A stretch of 64,000 nt of DNA from Oceanibacterium hippocampi (GTDB lineage Bacteria > Pseudomonadota > Alphaproteobacteria > Sneathiellales > Sneathiellaceae). Numbering within the stretch: position 1 is the first letter of the stretch; each line of letters starts with the position of its first letter. Made by a program: the position numbers and the translations under genes. Positions 17,612 through 27,100 of the stretch are shown here, in pieces. The notes under the pieces were generated by a model, which saw nothing but the letters and a program-made list of their open reading frames with translations, did no database searches and was not told the origin of the DNA. Where the stretch lies: contig NZ_FWFR01000003.1 in the NCBI RefSeq assembly GCF_900172325.1, forward strand, positions 434,001-498,000, in the 5' to 3' direction.

Positions 17612-18715
17612 ATGGCAAGTTCAAAGAGCGACCGTCTCGCGGAGAGCCTCGCGGCCGATTTCACGTTGCCGCCCGGCCTGACCGACGAGGCCCCCGATCC
17701 CGAGAAGCTGCTGTTCAACGGCGAGGAGCCGCCGGCCTTCCCCGAAGGCAACATCTTCCCGCTGGAATGGCGGGTCGAGACGCCGAAACTGGAAGAGCTT
17801 TACGAGAAGTCCCGCGATCCGGGCTGGTCGCCCGAGCGCCTGCCCTGGGACACGCTCGACGTCGACAGCATGAGCTGGGACGAACGCTACGCGGTCGCCT
17901 ACTGGTTCGCCCTGCTTTCGGTGTTCGACGCCTCGGGCCCGGCGGTCTTCGCCCGCGCCATGATCCACACCTACGAGACGCACGAGGAAGCGCCGATCCG
18001 GAAATGCTTCTTCGCGATCACCCGCGACGAGCATAATCACGAGGAAGTCTGCCAGCGGGCGATCCAGACGATGGTGCCGAACGGGCCACTCGACTTCGAG
18101 CCCAGGACCGTGCTCGGCAAGCTCGCCCGCCACAACATCAAGTGGTACTACCACAACGGCGCGCGCTACTGGACCGGCTACAACAAGGCCGTCTCCCGCT
18201 ATCCGCTGCCGATCCTGTTCACCTCCTTCCTGTTCGGCGAAGTCGCCTCATCGACGCTGTTCAGCTCGATGCACGAGGCGACCACGATCCCGGTCTTCAA
18301 GGAGGCTTTCCGCCGTATTGCCCAGGACGAGGCCCGTCATCGCGCGATCTGCATGTTCGTGCTGAAGAAGCTTCTGCCGGCGCTGACGGACGAGGAAAAG
18401 TCGACCATCACGCGCCAGCTTCGCGCCGGCTTCGTCTTCCTGTCGGGCATCCTCTACGAGCCGCCGGAAGGCGAGTTCTGGGAACTGCCGGCGATCTTCC
18501 GGCCGGCGCACCGGCTCCTGGAGGAAAAGGCCCGTGAAGCCGGTCTCGGCGTGCTCAGCGTCGAGAAGCGGGAAGAGAACTGGCGCGAGGCGGTGCTCAA
18601 GATGAAGGGCGTCATCGAGCCTTACGGCATCGCATTCCCGGCCCTGCCGGAAATCGGCGTCGACGGCGAAACCGTCGCCTTCGATCCGAACGAGGAATTC
18701 GTCGCCGTCTTCTGA
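17612..18715 (+). CDS. Ferritin-like di-iron protein of unknown function
   Basis: A 367-residue soluble protein with the four-helix-bundle di-iron pattern: helix-A glutamates in ETHEE (122-126), E140-x-x-H143 in TRDEHNHEE, a glutamate in LFGEVASS (Glu210), and E240-x-x-H243 in QDEARHRAI. This is the layout of carboxylate-bridged di-iron oxygenases and oxidases such as the AurF, acyl-ACP desaturase and R2 classes; I cannot name the substrate. The ATG at 17612 has GGAGAG 7 bases upstream; an in-frame ATG at 17573 has a poorly spaced site. The C-terminal 90 residues are outside the bundle. It is monocistronic between two oppositely arranged units. Confidence 0.78.
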   Translation: MASSKSDRLAESLAADFTLPPGLTDEAPDPEKLLFNGEEPPAFPEGNIFPLEWRVETPKLEELYEKSRDPGWSPERLPWDTLDVDSMSWDERYAVAYWFALLSVFDASGPAVFARAMIHTYETHEEAPIRKCFFAITRDEHNHEEVCQRAIQTMVPNGPLDFEPRTVLGKLARHNIKWYYHNGARYWTGYNKAVSRYPLPILFTSFLFGEVASSTLFSSMHEATTIPVFKEAFRRIAQDEARHRAICMFVLKKLLPALTDEEKSTITRQLRAGFVFLSGILYEPPEGEFWELPAIFRPAHRLLEEKAREAGLGVLSVEKREENWREAVLKMKGVIEPYGIAFPALPEIGVDGETVAFDPNEEFVAVF

Positions 18716-18759
18716 TATCGCCCGCTTCGGGCGCTCCGGCCGCTCAGCGCGGACGGCGT

Positions 18760-19497
18760 TCAGACATGCTGTCCGCCGTTCGCGTGAATTTCCGTGCCGG
18801 TGACGTAGGACGCGGTCGGCGAGCAGAGGAAATAGATCGCGCTGGCCACCTCTTCCGGCTTGCCGAGGCGACGAAGCGGGATGTCCTCGACCAGCTTCTC
18901 CGTGCCTGGCGACAGGATCGAGGTGTCGATCTCGCCCGGCGCGATGGCGTTCACGCGGATCCCGTGCGGCCCGAGATCGGCCGCCATTTCCCGGGTCAGC
19001 GCGGCAAGCGCCGCCTTCGACGTCGCGTAGGCGGTACCGGCGAAGGGATGGACGCGGCTGCCGGCGATCGAGGTCACGTTGACGATCGAACCGCGGGCGG
19101 CCTTGAGTTCCTCGAGCAGCCCCTGGGCGAGCAGGACCGGCGCGAACAGATTGACGTTGTAGACCTTATAGAAGGTGTCGATATCGGTATGGATCGCGTC
19201 GAGACGGGCGCCATCCGGCCCTTTCGGCGAGATCCCGGCATTGTTGACCAGCGCGTCGACCGGCGCGCCGCCGAGCCGACGCTTGATGTCGGCGATGCCT
19301 TCCCGGATCGAGCCGATATCGGAGAGGTCGAGCTTGACGTGGTTGTCCTCGCCGCCGACCCACGGACAATCCTCGGAAAACGCCTGGCGCGAGATCGTGA
19401 TGACCCGCCAGCCCGCGGCGCTGAAACGCTTGACGGTCGCATGGCCGATCCCCCGGCTGGCCCCGGTCAGAATCAGAATCTTGCCGCTGTCGGTCAT
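18760..19497 (-). CDS. SDR family NAD(P)-dependent oxidoreductase
   Basis: A 245-residue classical short-chain dehydrogenase. TGASRGIGHA near residue 12 binds the dinucleotide, NNAG marks the central strand, the catalytic Ser is in NVTSIAGS and Tyr/Lys in AYATSKAAL; the end VTGTEIHANGGQHV is the usual SDR finish. The ATG at 19497 follows GAGGGCACC. Two tandem hairpins lie immediately upstream in its leader. The substrate cannot be inferred. Confidence 0.88.
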   Translation of the reverse strand: MTDSGKILILTGASRGIGHATVKRFSAAGWRVITISRQAFSEDCPWVGGEDNHVKLDLSDIGSIREGIADIKRRLGGAPVDALVNNAGISPKGPDGARLDAIHTDIDTFYKVYNVNLFAPVLLAQGLLEELKAARGSIVNVTSIAGSRVHPFAGTAYATSKAALAALTREMAADLGPHGIRVNAIAPGEIDTSILSPGTEKLVEDIPLRRLGKPEEVASAIYFLCSPTASYVTGTEIHANGGQHV

Positions 19498-19514
19498 GGT
19501 GCCCTCGCACTGCG

Positions 19515-19562
19515 CTCGTGCCGCCCCTGCGGCACCATCTCGTGCCGCGTCCGCGGCACCAT
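19515..19562. repeat. Two tandem 24-base repeats, each a hairpin with a conserved stem and variable loop
   Basis: Copies at 19515-19538 and 19539-19562 are identical except for the four loop bases (CCCT against GTCC). Each contains the inverted repeat GTGCCGC / GCGGCAC. They lie 18-65 bases upstream of the SDR start codon on its leader side. The pattern of conserved stems with changed loops suggests selection on structure or a short repeated element. Confidence 0.75.
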
Positions 19563-19665
19563 CCTGTGACTTAAGGGAAAGTTCACGACCTGCCAATGAT
19601 GATGATAGGCCGTCTCTGCCATGAGATGGCATCGCGTAGTGGTTACATCAACGGGATCGGGTGCA

Positions 19666-19998
19666 ATGGGCCTGTTCGGACCGAAGCGTGCCAACATGCC
19701 GGGTCACGACCGGCGGCAGTATGTCAGGGTTTCGAACCGGGTCCTCAAGATCATCATAGAGGGTCGCGCCTACCGGACCGCCGACTGGTCGGCCGGCGGC
19801 TTTCGCCTGGACGATCGGCCGGAAGGCCTGTCGATCAGCGACAATGTCGACGGCATCATCCGGGGCATCGGCTTCGGCGTCCCGGGCGATTTCACCGCCC
19901 AGGTGGTCCGCTTTCCGGCCGAGGGCGGCGTCGCCATGCGCTTCGTCGATATCCACGGGCGCTGCTTCTCCGCCTTGCTGGAACTCAGCGGCAACTGA
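19666..19998 (+). CDS. PilZ domain protein (probable c-di-GMP receptor)
   Basis: A 110-residue single-domain protein. The two c-di-GMP-binding motifs are present: RxxxR at Arg17-Arg21 (RQYVR) and D-x-S-x-x-G at Asp40-Gly45 (DWSAGG). Single PilZ proteins of this kind relay c-di-GMP levels to flagellar, polysaccharide or pilus targets. The ATG at 19666 (MGLFGP) was chosen; a more upstream ATG at 19621 adds unlikely residues. It ends 13 bases from the convergent acyl-CoA ligase gene. Confidence 0.85.
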   Translation: MGLFGPKRANMPGHDRRQYVRVSNRVLKIIIEGRAYRTADWSAGGFRLDDRPEGLSISDNVDGIIRGIGFGVPGDFTAQVVRFPAEGGVAMRFVDIHGRCFSALLELSGN

Positions 19999-20010
19999 CC
20001 CCCGACCGCG

Positions 20011-21528
20011 TCAGCCCGCGGCCGCGGTCTCCGCGGCGCGCAGGCGGAAATGCTGGACCTTGCCGAGCGCGTTTCGCGGCAGGCTGTCGCGGAACTCGAC
20101 CGCGCGCGGATGCTTGTAGCGGGCCAGCACACCCTCGAACCGGCCGAGGATCGTCGCCGCATCGATAGTGCTGCCGGGCTTCGCGACCGCATAGACCACG
20201 GGCACCTCGCCCCAGCGTGCATCCGGCCGGGCGACCACGGCGTATTCGGCAAGCTCGTCCATCCGCGCCAGTACCTGCTCGAGTTCGGCCGGATAGATAT
20301 TCTCGCCGCCGGAAATGATGACGTTCTTCTTCCGGTCGTCGATGTAGCAGAAGCCCGCCGCATCGCGATGGCCGATATCCCCGGTCCGGTACCAGCCGTC
20401 CAGGAAGGCCTCGGCGGTCGCCGCCGGATTGTTCCAGTAATTGCGCATGATGTTCCGCCCGCGCACGAGGATCTCACCGCGTTCGCCGACGCCGACGTCG
20501 CGATCCCGGTCGTCGACCAGGCGGATCTCGCAATGCAGCGCGGCCTTGCCGCAGCTCCCGGCATGGGCCATCGCATCCTCGGCCCGGAGACAGATCGCCA
20601 CCGGCGCCGTCTCGGTCGAGCCGTAGACCTGTCCGACCGGGACCCGGCGCGCGTGAAAGGCCTCGATCAGCGCCAGCGGCACGGTCGATGACCCGGCCAT
20701 CGCCAGTCGGAGCGAGCCGAGATCGGTCGTGGCCCAGTCGTCGTGGCCGATCATCGCCGCCATCGTCGCCGGTACCATCAGCACCAGCGTCGGCCGGAGC
20801 CGGGCGATGTCCCGCAGCGCCAGCCCCGGATCGAAGCGCCGGTGCAAGGTCACCCGCGCGCCGGCATGGAGCGCCGGCAGGGTCTGGATGTTGAGCCCGC
20901 CGACATGGAACAGCGGCAGGTTGGTCAGCACGTGATCGGCCGCCGTCAGGTCATGGGCATGGGTCGCGTTCACGGCATTGTAGAAGACCGCCTCCTGGGT
21001 CAGCACCGCGCCCTTGGCCTGCCCTGTCGTGCCCGAGGTGTAGACGAGCAGCAGCGGATCGGCCGGTTCGCCCCGGGCGGGCGGGGTGTTATCGAGGGCA
21101 GCCTCCAGAAACGCCTGGTAGGCGGTCATGCCCGACGAGCGGCCGTCGAGACAGACCCGGATTGCGGCCTCGGCCGGCGTCCCGATCCCGGCGACATGTT
21201 CGGCGAAGGCGGCGTCGGCGAACAGGAGCTTCGGCGCGCTGTCGGCGAGGATCGCGGCATGCTCGTGCGGCGTCAGCCGCCAGTTCAGTGGCACCAGCAG
21301 CGCCCCCCGGTGGGCACAGGCGAAGACCAGTTCGATCGCTTCCGGCCTGTTGTTGCCGAGATGGGCGACCCGATCGCCGGCTTCAATGCCGGCGGCGTCG
21401 AGAGCGGCGGCAAGCCGGCGGATGCGGGCCGCCAGCATGGCGTAGCTGAGGTCGGTGTCCTCGAAGGCGATTGCCGTCGCCCCGGGCCGATGCTCGGCCC
21501 AGCGCTCGATCCAGAGATGCAGGCTCAT
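20011..21528 (-). CDS. Acyl-CoA synthetase (AMP-binding; catabolic operon)
   Basis: A 505-residue ANL ligase. Motifs: VYTSGTTGQAKGAVLTQ, LPLFHVGGLNI, QVYGSTETAPVA, WYRTGDIGHRD, DDRKKNVIISGGENIYPAE and the catalytic lysine segment LPRNALGKVQHF. Length and the HVGGLN motif fit the smaller branch that activates medium-chain, aromatic or branched acids. Its ATG lies 3 bases after the acyl-CoA dehydrogenase stop, so it is the third gene of a tightly packed operon headed by the alpha/beta hydrolase and controlled from the MarR operator. Confidence 0.9.
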   Translation of the reverse strand: MSLHLWIERWAEHRPGATAIAFEDTDLSYAMLAARIRRLAAALDAAGIEAGDRVAHLGNNRPEAIELVFACAHRGALLVPLNWRLTPHEHAAILADSAPKLLFADAAFAEHVAGIGTPAEAAIRVCLDGRSSGMTAYQAFLEAALDNTPPARGEPADPLLLVYTSGTTGQAKGAVLTQEAVFYNAVNATHAHDLTAADHVLTNLPLFHVGGLNIQTLPALHAGARVTLHRRFDPGLALRDIARLRPTLVLMVPATMAAMIGHDDWATTDLGSLRLAMAGSSTVPLALIEAFHARRVPVGQVYGSTETAPVAICLRAEDAMAHAGSCGKAALHCEIRLVDDRDRDVGVGERGEILVRGRNIMRNYWNNPAATAEAFLDGWYRTGDIGHRDAAGFCYIDDRKKNVIISGGENIYPAELEQVLARMDELAEYAVVARPDARWGEVPVVYAVAKPGSTIDAATILGRFEGVLARYKHPRAVEFRDSLPRNALGKVQHFRLRAAETAAAG

Positions 21529-21531
21529 CGC

Positions 21532-22755
21532 TCAGTCGTCACGTTCGCCGGCCTCGTAGAGGGTCTCCCGCCCGAGCCGGTCGAGGCAGAGTTCCGCCGT
21601 CCAGGGCAGCATCAGGCTGCCGCAGCGGCTGTCCCGGTAAAGCTGTTCCAGCGGCAGGGACTTCAGCATCGACTGCCCGCCGCAGGTCCGGATGCCGAGC
21701 CGGCACATGTCGTTGGCGCCCTCCATGATGGTGAACTGGGCGGCGTAGGTGCGCAGCCGTTCCTCCTTCGAGGGCTTGTATTTCGCCTCACCGATGACCC
21801 GGCGGAAGAGCGCCCGCATCTGCTCCAGCTTGATATACATCTCCGCCGTCGTGATCTGTTTCGTCGGGAACATCCGTCGCTTGACCGGCGGCGTCCCCGG
21901 GGCCTCGCCGCGCAGGTAGGAGACGGTGAAGGCATAGGCCGCCTCGGCGATGCCCATGTAGGTCGGTGCCAGCGTGAAAAACATGTGCGGCCAGGCCGAC
22001 GCCGCCTGGAAATAGATCCCGCGCGGCATGAGCTGCATGTTGTCGGCGACGAAGACATCCTTCATGATCAGGTTGCGCGAGACCGTCGCCCGCATGCCGA
22101 GCGGATCCCAGTCGCCGTTGATCTCGAGACCATCGGCCTCCTTCGGAACGGCCAGATAGAGCGTGTCGCGCATATCCGGCTTCTGGCCCGGCACGTCCTC
22201 GGTACAGAGAATGCCGTAGTAATCCGCGGCGCCCGAGAGGGAAGCGAAGATCTTGCGACCGTTCATCAGCCAGCCGCCGTCGACCTTCCGAGCGGTGGTG
22301 CCGAACGGGGCATGGCCCGCGGCGGCCGCCGAGCCCTCGGAAAAGGGTTGGGCGTAAATCGCGCCCTGCTCGATCACGCGGGCGAAATGCTCGCTCCGCC
22401 GGCGTTCGTGCCGGTCGAGCTGCTCGGTATCCATCGGCAGATCGTCGGCCAGCCGGCCCGACCACATCATCGCGCAGCTATGCATGTTGAAGGTCAGCGC
22501 GGTTGGTCCGCAATAACGCGCGATCTGCTGCGAGACCAGGCAGTAGGTCTCGAAATCGGCGCCGAGGCCACCGTAGGCTTCCGGGATACAGAGCCCGAGC
22601 AGACCGTTCTCGCGGAGATCGTCGTAATTCTCGAACGGGAAGCTCGCCGTGCGATCGTATTCGGCGCGGCGCGGCGCGAATTTCTCGCGCCCGAGCCGAT
22701 CGACAAGGTCCAGCAGCTCCTGCTGTCGCGACGTGAGATCGTGGTTCACCGGCAT
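21532..22755 (-). CDS. Acyl-CoA dehydrogenase family flavoprotein
   Basis: A 407-residue FAD enzyme of the acyl-CoA dehydrogenase fold. LGLCIPEAYGGLGAD, the middle-domain region with GWLMNGRKIFASLSGAADYYGIL, and the C-terminal helical bundle with YAAQFTIMEGANDMCRLGIRTCGGQSML are recognisable. The usual catalytic glutamate region is not certain, and the sequence is more divergent than beta-oxidation enzymes, so a role on an unusual acyl-CoA or as an oxygenase-like member is possible. It overlaps the hydrolase gene by 10 bases and is followed by the ligase at a 3-base spacing. Confidence 0.85.
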   Translation of the reverse strand: MPVNHDLTSRQQELLDLVDRLGREKFAPRRAEYDRTASFPFENYDDLRENGLLGLCIPEAYGGLGADFETYCLVSQQIARYCGPTALTFNMHSCAMMWSGRLADDLPMDTEQLDRHERRRSEHFARVIEQGAIYAQPFSEGSAAAAGHAPFGTTARKVDGGWLMNGRKIFASLSGAADYYGILCTEDVPGQKPDMRDTLYLAVPKEADGLEINGDWDPLGMRATVSRNLIMKDVFVADNMQLMPRGIYFQAASAWPHMFFTLAPTYMGIAEAAYAFTVSYLRGEAPGTPPVKRRMFPTKQITTAEMYIKLEQMRALFRRVIGEAKYKPSKEERLRTYAAQFTIMEGANDMCRLGIRTCGGQSMLKSLPLEQLYRDSRCGSLMLPWTAELCLDRLGRETLYEAGERDD

Positions 22756-23537
22756 GCCTCCAGGTTTCCGAGAAAGCCGTCGAGCGCGTCGTTGAACGCG
22801 CCCGGTTGTTCCATGTTGGCGAGATGTCCCGCTTTCGGCAGCAGGACGAAATCGGCGCCGGCGATCCGCTCGGCCATCCGGCGCATGACCTCGGCCGGCG
22901 CGGTCCGGTCCTCTTCGCCGGCGATCAGCAGCGTCGGGACCGAGATCGCATGCAGTTCGTCACGGCGGTTGAAGGTGACAAGATTGCGGAGCGCGTGACG
23001 GTATGTCTCTTCCGGCACCCGCCCCATCGCCGAGAGCGCGCTGGCAACGCCGTCCGGATTGGGATCCCGGCCGAGCATCGCGGGCACCAGAGCCTTCGCC
23101 AGCGCGGCCATGCCCTGCCCTGCTTCCAACGGCTTCAGCCGATCGGCGACAAAGGCCTGCTGCCAGTCGCCGTCCGGGCGGCCGAACGAACTGGTCGTCG
23201 CCGAGAGAACGAGTGCGCCGGGCCCGGCAGGGTAACGGCAGGCATATTCCTGGGCCAGCATCCCGCCCATTGAATGGCCGACCAGCACCGGCCTCTCGAC
23301 GCCGTGCCGGTTGATGAAGGCGTTGAGGGCGGCCGCGAGTCCGGCCCAGTTGTATGGATCGACCAGGGGCGTGCCGCCATAGCCCGGCAGGTTCCATGCG
23401 AGGCCACGGGCGCGCCCGGTTCGGGCAAGCCAGTCCAGTTGCCGCGTCCAGGCGTCCGCGTTTCCACCGATGCCGTGCAGGAAGACGAGGGTCGTCTGCC
23501 CCCTGCCCGCTTCGATATAGCTGCCGTCTTCCGCCAT
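22746..23537 (-). CDS. Alpha/beta hydrolase (first gene of the MarR-linked operon)
   Basis: A 263-residue hydrolase of the 3-oxoadipate enol-lactonase / C-C hydrolase type. The oxyanion segment FLHGIGGNADAW, the nucleophile elbow VLVGHSMGGMLAQEYA and the C-terminal LPKAGHLANMEQP carry the Ser-Asp-His triad. In this operon it could release or cleave an ester, lactone or thioester before or after CoA activation. Its start is 130 bases from the divergent marR-type gene, with the palindromic operator between. Confidence 0.87.
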   Translation of the reverse strand: MAEDGSYIEAGRGQTTLVFLHGIGGNADAWTRQLDWLARTGRARGLAWNLPGYGGTPLVDPYNWAGLAAALNAFINRHGVERPVLVGHSMGGMLAQEYACRYPAGPGALVLSATTSSFGRPDGDWQQAFVADRLKPLEAGQGMAALAKALVPAMLGRDPNPDGVASALSAMGRVPEETYRHALRNLVTFNRRDELHAISVPTLLIAGEEDRTAPAEVMRRMAERIAGADFVLLPKAGHLANMEQPGAFNDALDGFLGNLEACR

Positions 23538-23594
23538 CCGCCCCGCCTTTCCTCCGCGCCGCGCCGCGTTCGTGCCGCGGGCGTCAATCTTGCT

Positions 23595-23641
23595 TTGACA
23601 GGCAGCCTAGCACCGGCCAATTTACATGAAAAGTCATGTAA
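23595..23641 (+). promoter_or_regulatory. Perfect palindromic operator (MarR-type) with an upstream -35-like element
   Basis: TTACATGA-AAAG-TCATGTAA at 23622-23641 is a perfect 8-base inverted repeat, a form typical of MarR-family operators. A consensus TTGACA lies at 23595-23600; 17 bases on is a weak -10 (CAATTT, 23618-23623), which overlaps the left arm. The site is 25 bases upstream of the regulator start and about 85 bases from the divergent hydrolase start. Binding would block the plus promoter and probably the minus one. Confidence 0.78.
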
Positions 23642-23666
23642 TCATGAAACGGAACGGAAGAACTGA

Positions 23667-24101
23667 ATGGGCAGCTTCGTCGACGACTATCTGCTCTACC
23701 TGCTGGCCAGCGCCAGTCACGACACGAGCGCGGAATTTCACGCCGAGATCAAGGCGGCCGGGCTGTCCGTCGCGGAATGGCGCGTGCTCGCCACGTTGCA
23801 CGACCGGAACGGCCTGTCGATCGGCGAGCTTGCCGCCTTCACCCTGTCGCAGCAACCGACCCTGACCAAGCTCATCAACCGCATGGAGCGCGACGGCCTG
23901 GTCAAGCGGATCGGCGACGACGCGGACGGCCGCAAGGTCCGGGTCGCGGTGACCGAGCGGGGCCGCACGACGGCGACCCGCTTCGTCGCCGCCGCGCGCC
24001 GACATGAAGATGGCCTGCTCGGCGATTATACCGAGGTCGAGAAAGCGCAGTTGAAGCGTATCCTGAAGCGGCTGATCCGGCGCGCCGAACCGCCCGCCTG
24101 A
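23667..24101 (+). CDS. MarR family transcriptional regulator
   Basis: A 144-residue winged-helix repressor. The recognition core LSIGELAAFTLSQQPTLTKLINRMERDGLVKRIGDDADGRKVRVAVTERG shows the MarR wing (D-x-R) intact. MarR proteins of catabolic clusters are commonly relieved by an acyl-CoA intermediate, which fits the divergent ligase-dehydrogenase-hydrolase operon. The perfect palindrome just upstream suggests autoregulation. It ends 7 bases from the convergent RND pump gene. Confidence 0.9.
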   Translation: MGSFVDDYLLYLLASASHDTSAEFHAEIKAAGLSVAEWRVLATLHDRNGLSIGELAAFTLSQQPTLTKLINRMERDGLVKRIGDDADGRKVRVAVTERGRTTATRFVAAARRHEDGLLGDYTEVEKAQLKRILKRLIRRAEPPA

Positions 24102-24108
24102 GCCTTCC

Positions 24109-27100
24109 CTATTCCGCCGGCCCGGGCCTCGTTGCCGGCTTCGCGGCTTCCGTCGCGGGCGGCGTCTCGTCCTCGGGACGCAGCCGATGCCGGGCTTCGA
24201 GCTCATGCAGGCGCCGCTGGATGATGCCCGCCGGCTTCGTGAAATGGGCAAAGATCAGGTAGAACACCGGCACCACGAACAGCGACAGCACGGTCGAGAA
24301 GCTGACGCCGCCGACGATGACGACGCCGATCGCCTCGCGGCTTTCGGCGCCCGCCCCGGTCGCGATGGCGAGCGGCAGGGCGCCCAGCGCGGTCGAGATC
24401 GTCGTCATCAGGATGGGTCGGAGCCGGATCACCGAGGCCTCGAGCACGGCCTCGTAAACGCTCAGCCCCTCGTCGCGAAGCTGGTTCGCGAATTCGACGA
24501 TGAGGATCGCGTTCTTCGCGGTCAGCCCGATCAGCATGACGATGCCGATCTGGCTGTAGACGTTGAGCGAGAGCCCCCCGATGGCCAGCGAACCGAGCGC
24601 CCCGGTTACCGCGAGCGGGACCGAGACCATGATGATGAGCGGATGGATGAAGCTTTCGAACTGTGCTGCCAGCGCCAGGAAAACGATCAGCAGCGCGATC
24701 GCGAAGGTGAACAGCAGCGCCGAGCTCGATTCCTTGAATTCCCGGCTGACGCCGCCGTAGGAAACGCGAGCCTCGGCCGGCAGTTCCTCGGCCGCCAGCC
24801 CCTCCATGTAGCGGAGCGCCTCGTCGAGCGTGTAGCCATCGGCAAGCGACGCCGAAACGGTGATCGAGCGGAGCCGGTCGACTCGGTTCAGGACCGAGGC
24901 GCCGGCCGCCTCCTCGAAGCGCAGCAGGTTGCCGAGCGGGACGTTCATCCCGGTCCGCTCCGAACGCACGTAGATGTTCGAGAGATCGTCCGGGGTCACG
25001 CGGTCCTCCGGCCGCGCCCGCAACACCACGTTGTAAAGCTTGCCGCCCTCCTCGAAGGTCGTGACCAGGCGGCCGCCGAGCATCGTCTCGAGGGTCCGGC
25101 CGATGGCCTCGATCGAGATCCCGAGATCGGCGGCCCGGTTGCGGTCGACATTGACATGGAGCTGCGGCTGGCTTTCCGAGAAGTCGGTGTCGACATTGAG
25201 CAGGCGCGGGTTCTCGTCCTCCGCGCGCTGCACGATCCGGTCGGTCCATTCCTTGAGCGCTTCGTATGACGGCCCGCCGACAACGATCTCGAGTGGTGCC
25301 CCCCAGCTTCTCAGGCCGAGGCTCGGCGGGTTGATCGCGAAGGCCCGCACGCCCGGAATGGCGAGCAGCTTCGGAAACAGCTCGCTGACCACCGACTGCT
25401 GCGAACGGGGCCGTTCCGCCCAGTCGGAGAGACGGACGAAGAAGAAGGCCGAATCGACCGGTCCGGGCCGGCTCGCACTGCCGAGGATATAGAAGATCCG
25501 GGGCATCAGCCCCTCGTCCTGGTAGGGCTGCAGCAGCGCCGCGATCTCGTCCGCATAGCGCCGGGTGAATTCGAACGAACTGCCGTTCGGCGCCGAGACC
25601 GAGATGAAGAAGACGCCCCGATCCTCCAGCGGCGCATGCTCCTTCGGCAGCTTCTCGAAAATGAAATAGGCGACGCCGGAGACGATCACTGCCAGCGCCA
25701 CGATCACCAGCGGCGCCGCAAGCGCCCCGCGCAGCAGCCAGCGATAGCCGCGGGCCAGCCCCTGGAACAGGCTTTCCGTGGTGCGATAGAAGATTCCTTC
25801 CGATTTCGCCGGCCTGAGCAGCTTCGAACAGAGCATCGGCGTCAGCGAAAGCGCGACGAAGCTCGAGAACAGGACCGCCGTGGCGACCGCGACGCCGAAT
25901 TCGCGGAACAGCCGGCCGGTATTGCCCTCGAGGAAGGAAAGCGGCAGGAACACCGAGATCAGCACGATGGTCGTCGCGATCACCGCGAAGCCGACCTGCC
26001 GGGTGCCGCGGCTCGCGGCGAGCAGCGGCGGCTCGCCAAGCTCGATCCGCCGATGGACATTCTCCAGCACCACGATCGCATCGTCGACGACGAGGCCGAT
26101 CGCCAGCACCAGCGCCAGCAGGGTCAGCACGTTGACCGAATAGTCGAGCGCCGCGAGAACGGTGACCGTGGCGATGATCGAGACCGGTATGGCCACCGCA
26201 GGGATGATCGTCGCCCGGGCCGAGCGGAGGAACAGGAAGATCACGCTGACGACCAGCGTCATGGCGATGCCGAGCGCGATGAAGACTTCCTGGATCGAAC
26301 GCTCGATGAAGATCGACTGGTCGTAGGAAACCGCGAGCGAGACCCCGTCCGGCAGCGACGGGCGGATTTCCTCGACCAGTTCCTTGACCGCGTTCGCGAC
26401 GGCCAGCGTGTTGCCCTTGGACTGGCGGACGATGCCGAGGCCGATGGTCGGTTCGCCGTCCGCCTTGAGGCTGACGCGGTCCTGTTCCGGGCCGACCTCG
26501 ACATGGGCGATGTCACCCAGGCGGACCAGGTAGTCCGGCCCCTGCGCGACCACGATAGCGGCAAAATCCTGGGCGGAGGTCAGGTCGGAACGGGTCTTGA
26601 CCGAAAGCTCGCGCTGCTGCATCTCGACCCGGCCGGCCGGGATCTGCACATTCTGGGCACGAACGGCTCTTTCCACGTCCTGAACCGTGATCTCGCGCGC
26701 CGCCATCGCCAGCCGGTTCAGCCAGACCCGCATCGAGTAGCGCCGTTCGCCGCCGATCCGGACGTTGGCGACGCCGGGCACCGTGGTGAAGCGATCGACC
26801 AGGAAGCGTTCGGCATAATCGGTCAGTTCCAGCCCGTTCAGGCGGGCACTGCTGAGACCGAGCCAGAGGATCGGCCGGGCGTCGGAGTCGGTCTTGCTGA
26901 TCTGCGGCGGATCGGCCTCATCGGGCAGATTGCCGGTGACCCGCGAGACCGCCGCGCGCACGTCGTTGGCGGCGTCCTCGATATCACGCTCGAGCGTGAA
27001 CTCGATCGAGACGGAGGAGGACTCCTCGCGGCTCTGCGAGGTGATCCGCCGGACACCGTTGATGCCCGAGACCGAATCCTCGATCACCTGGGTTACCTGG

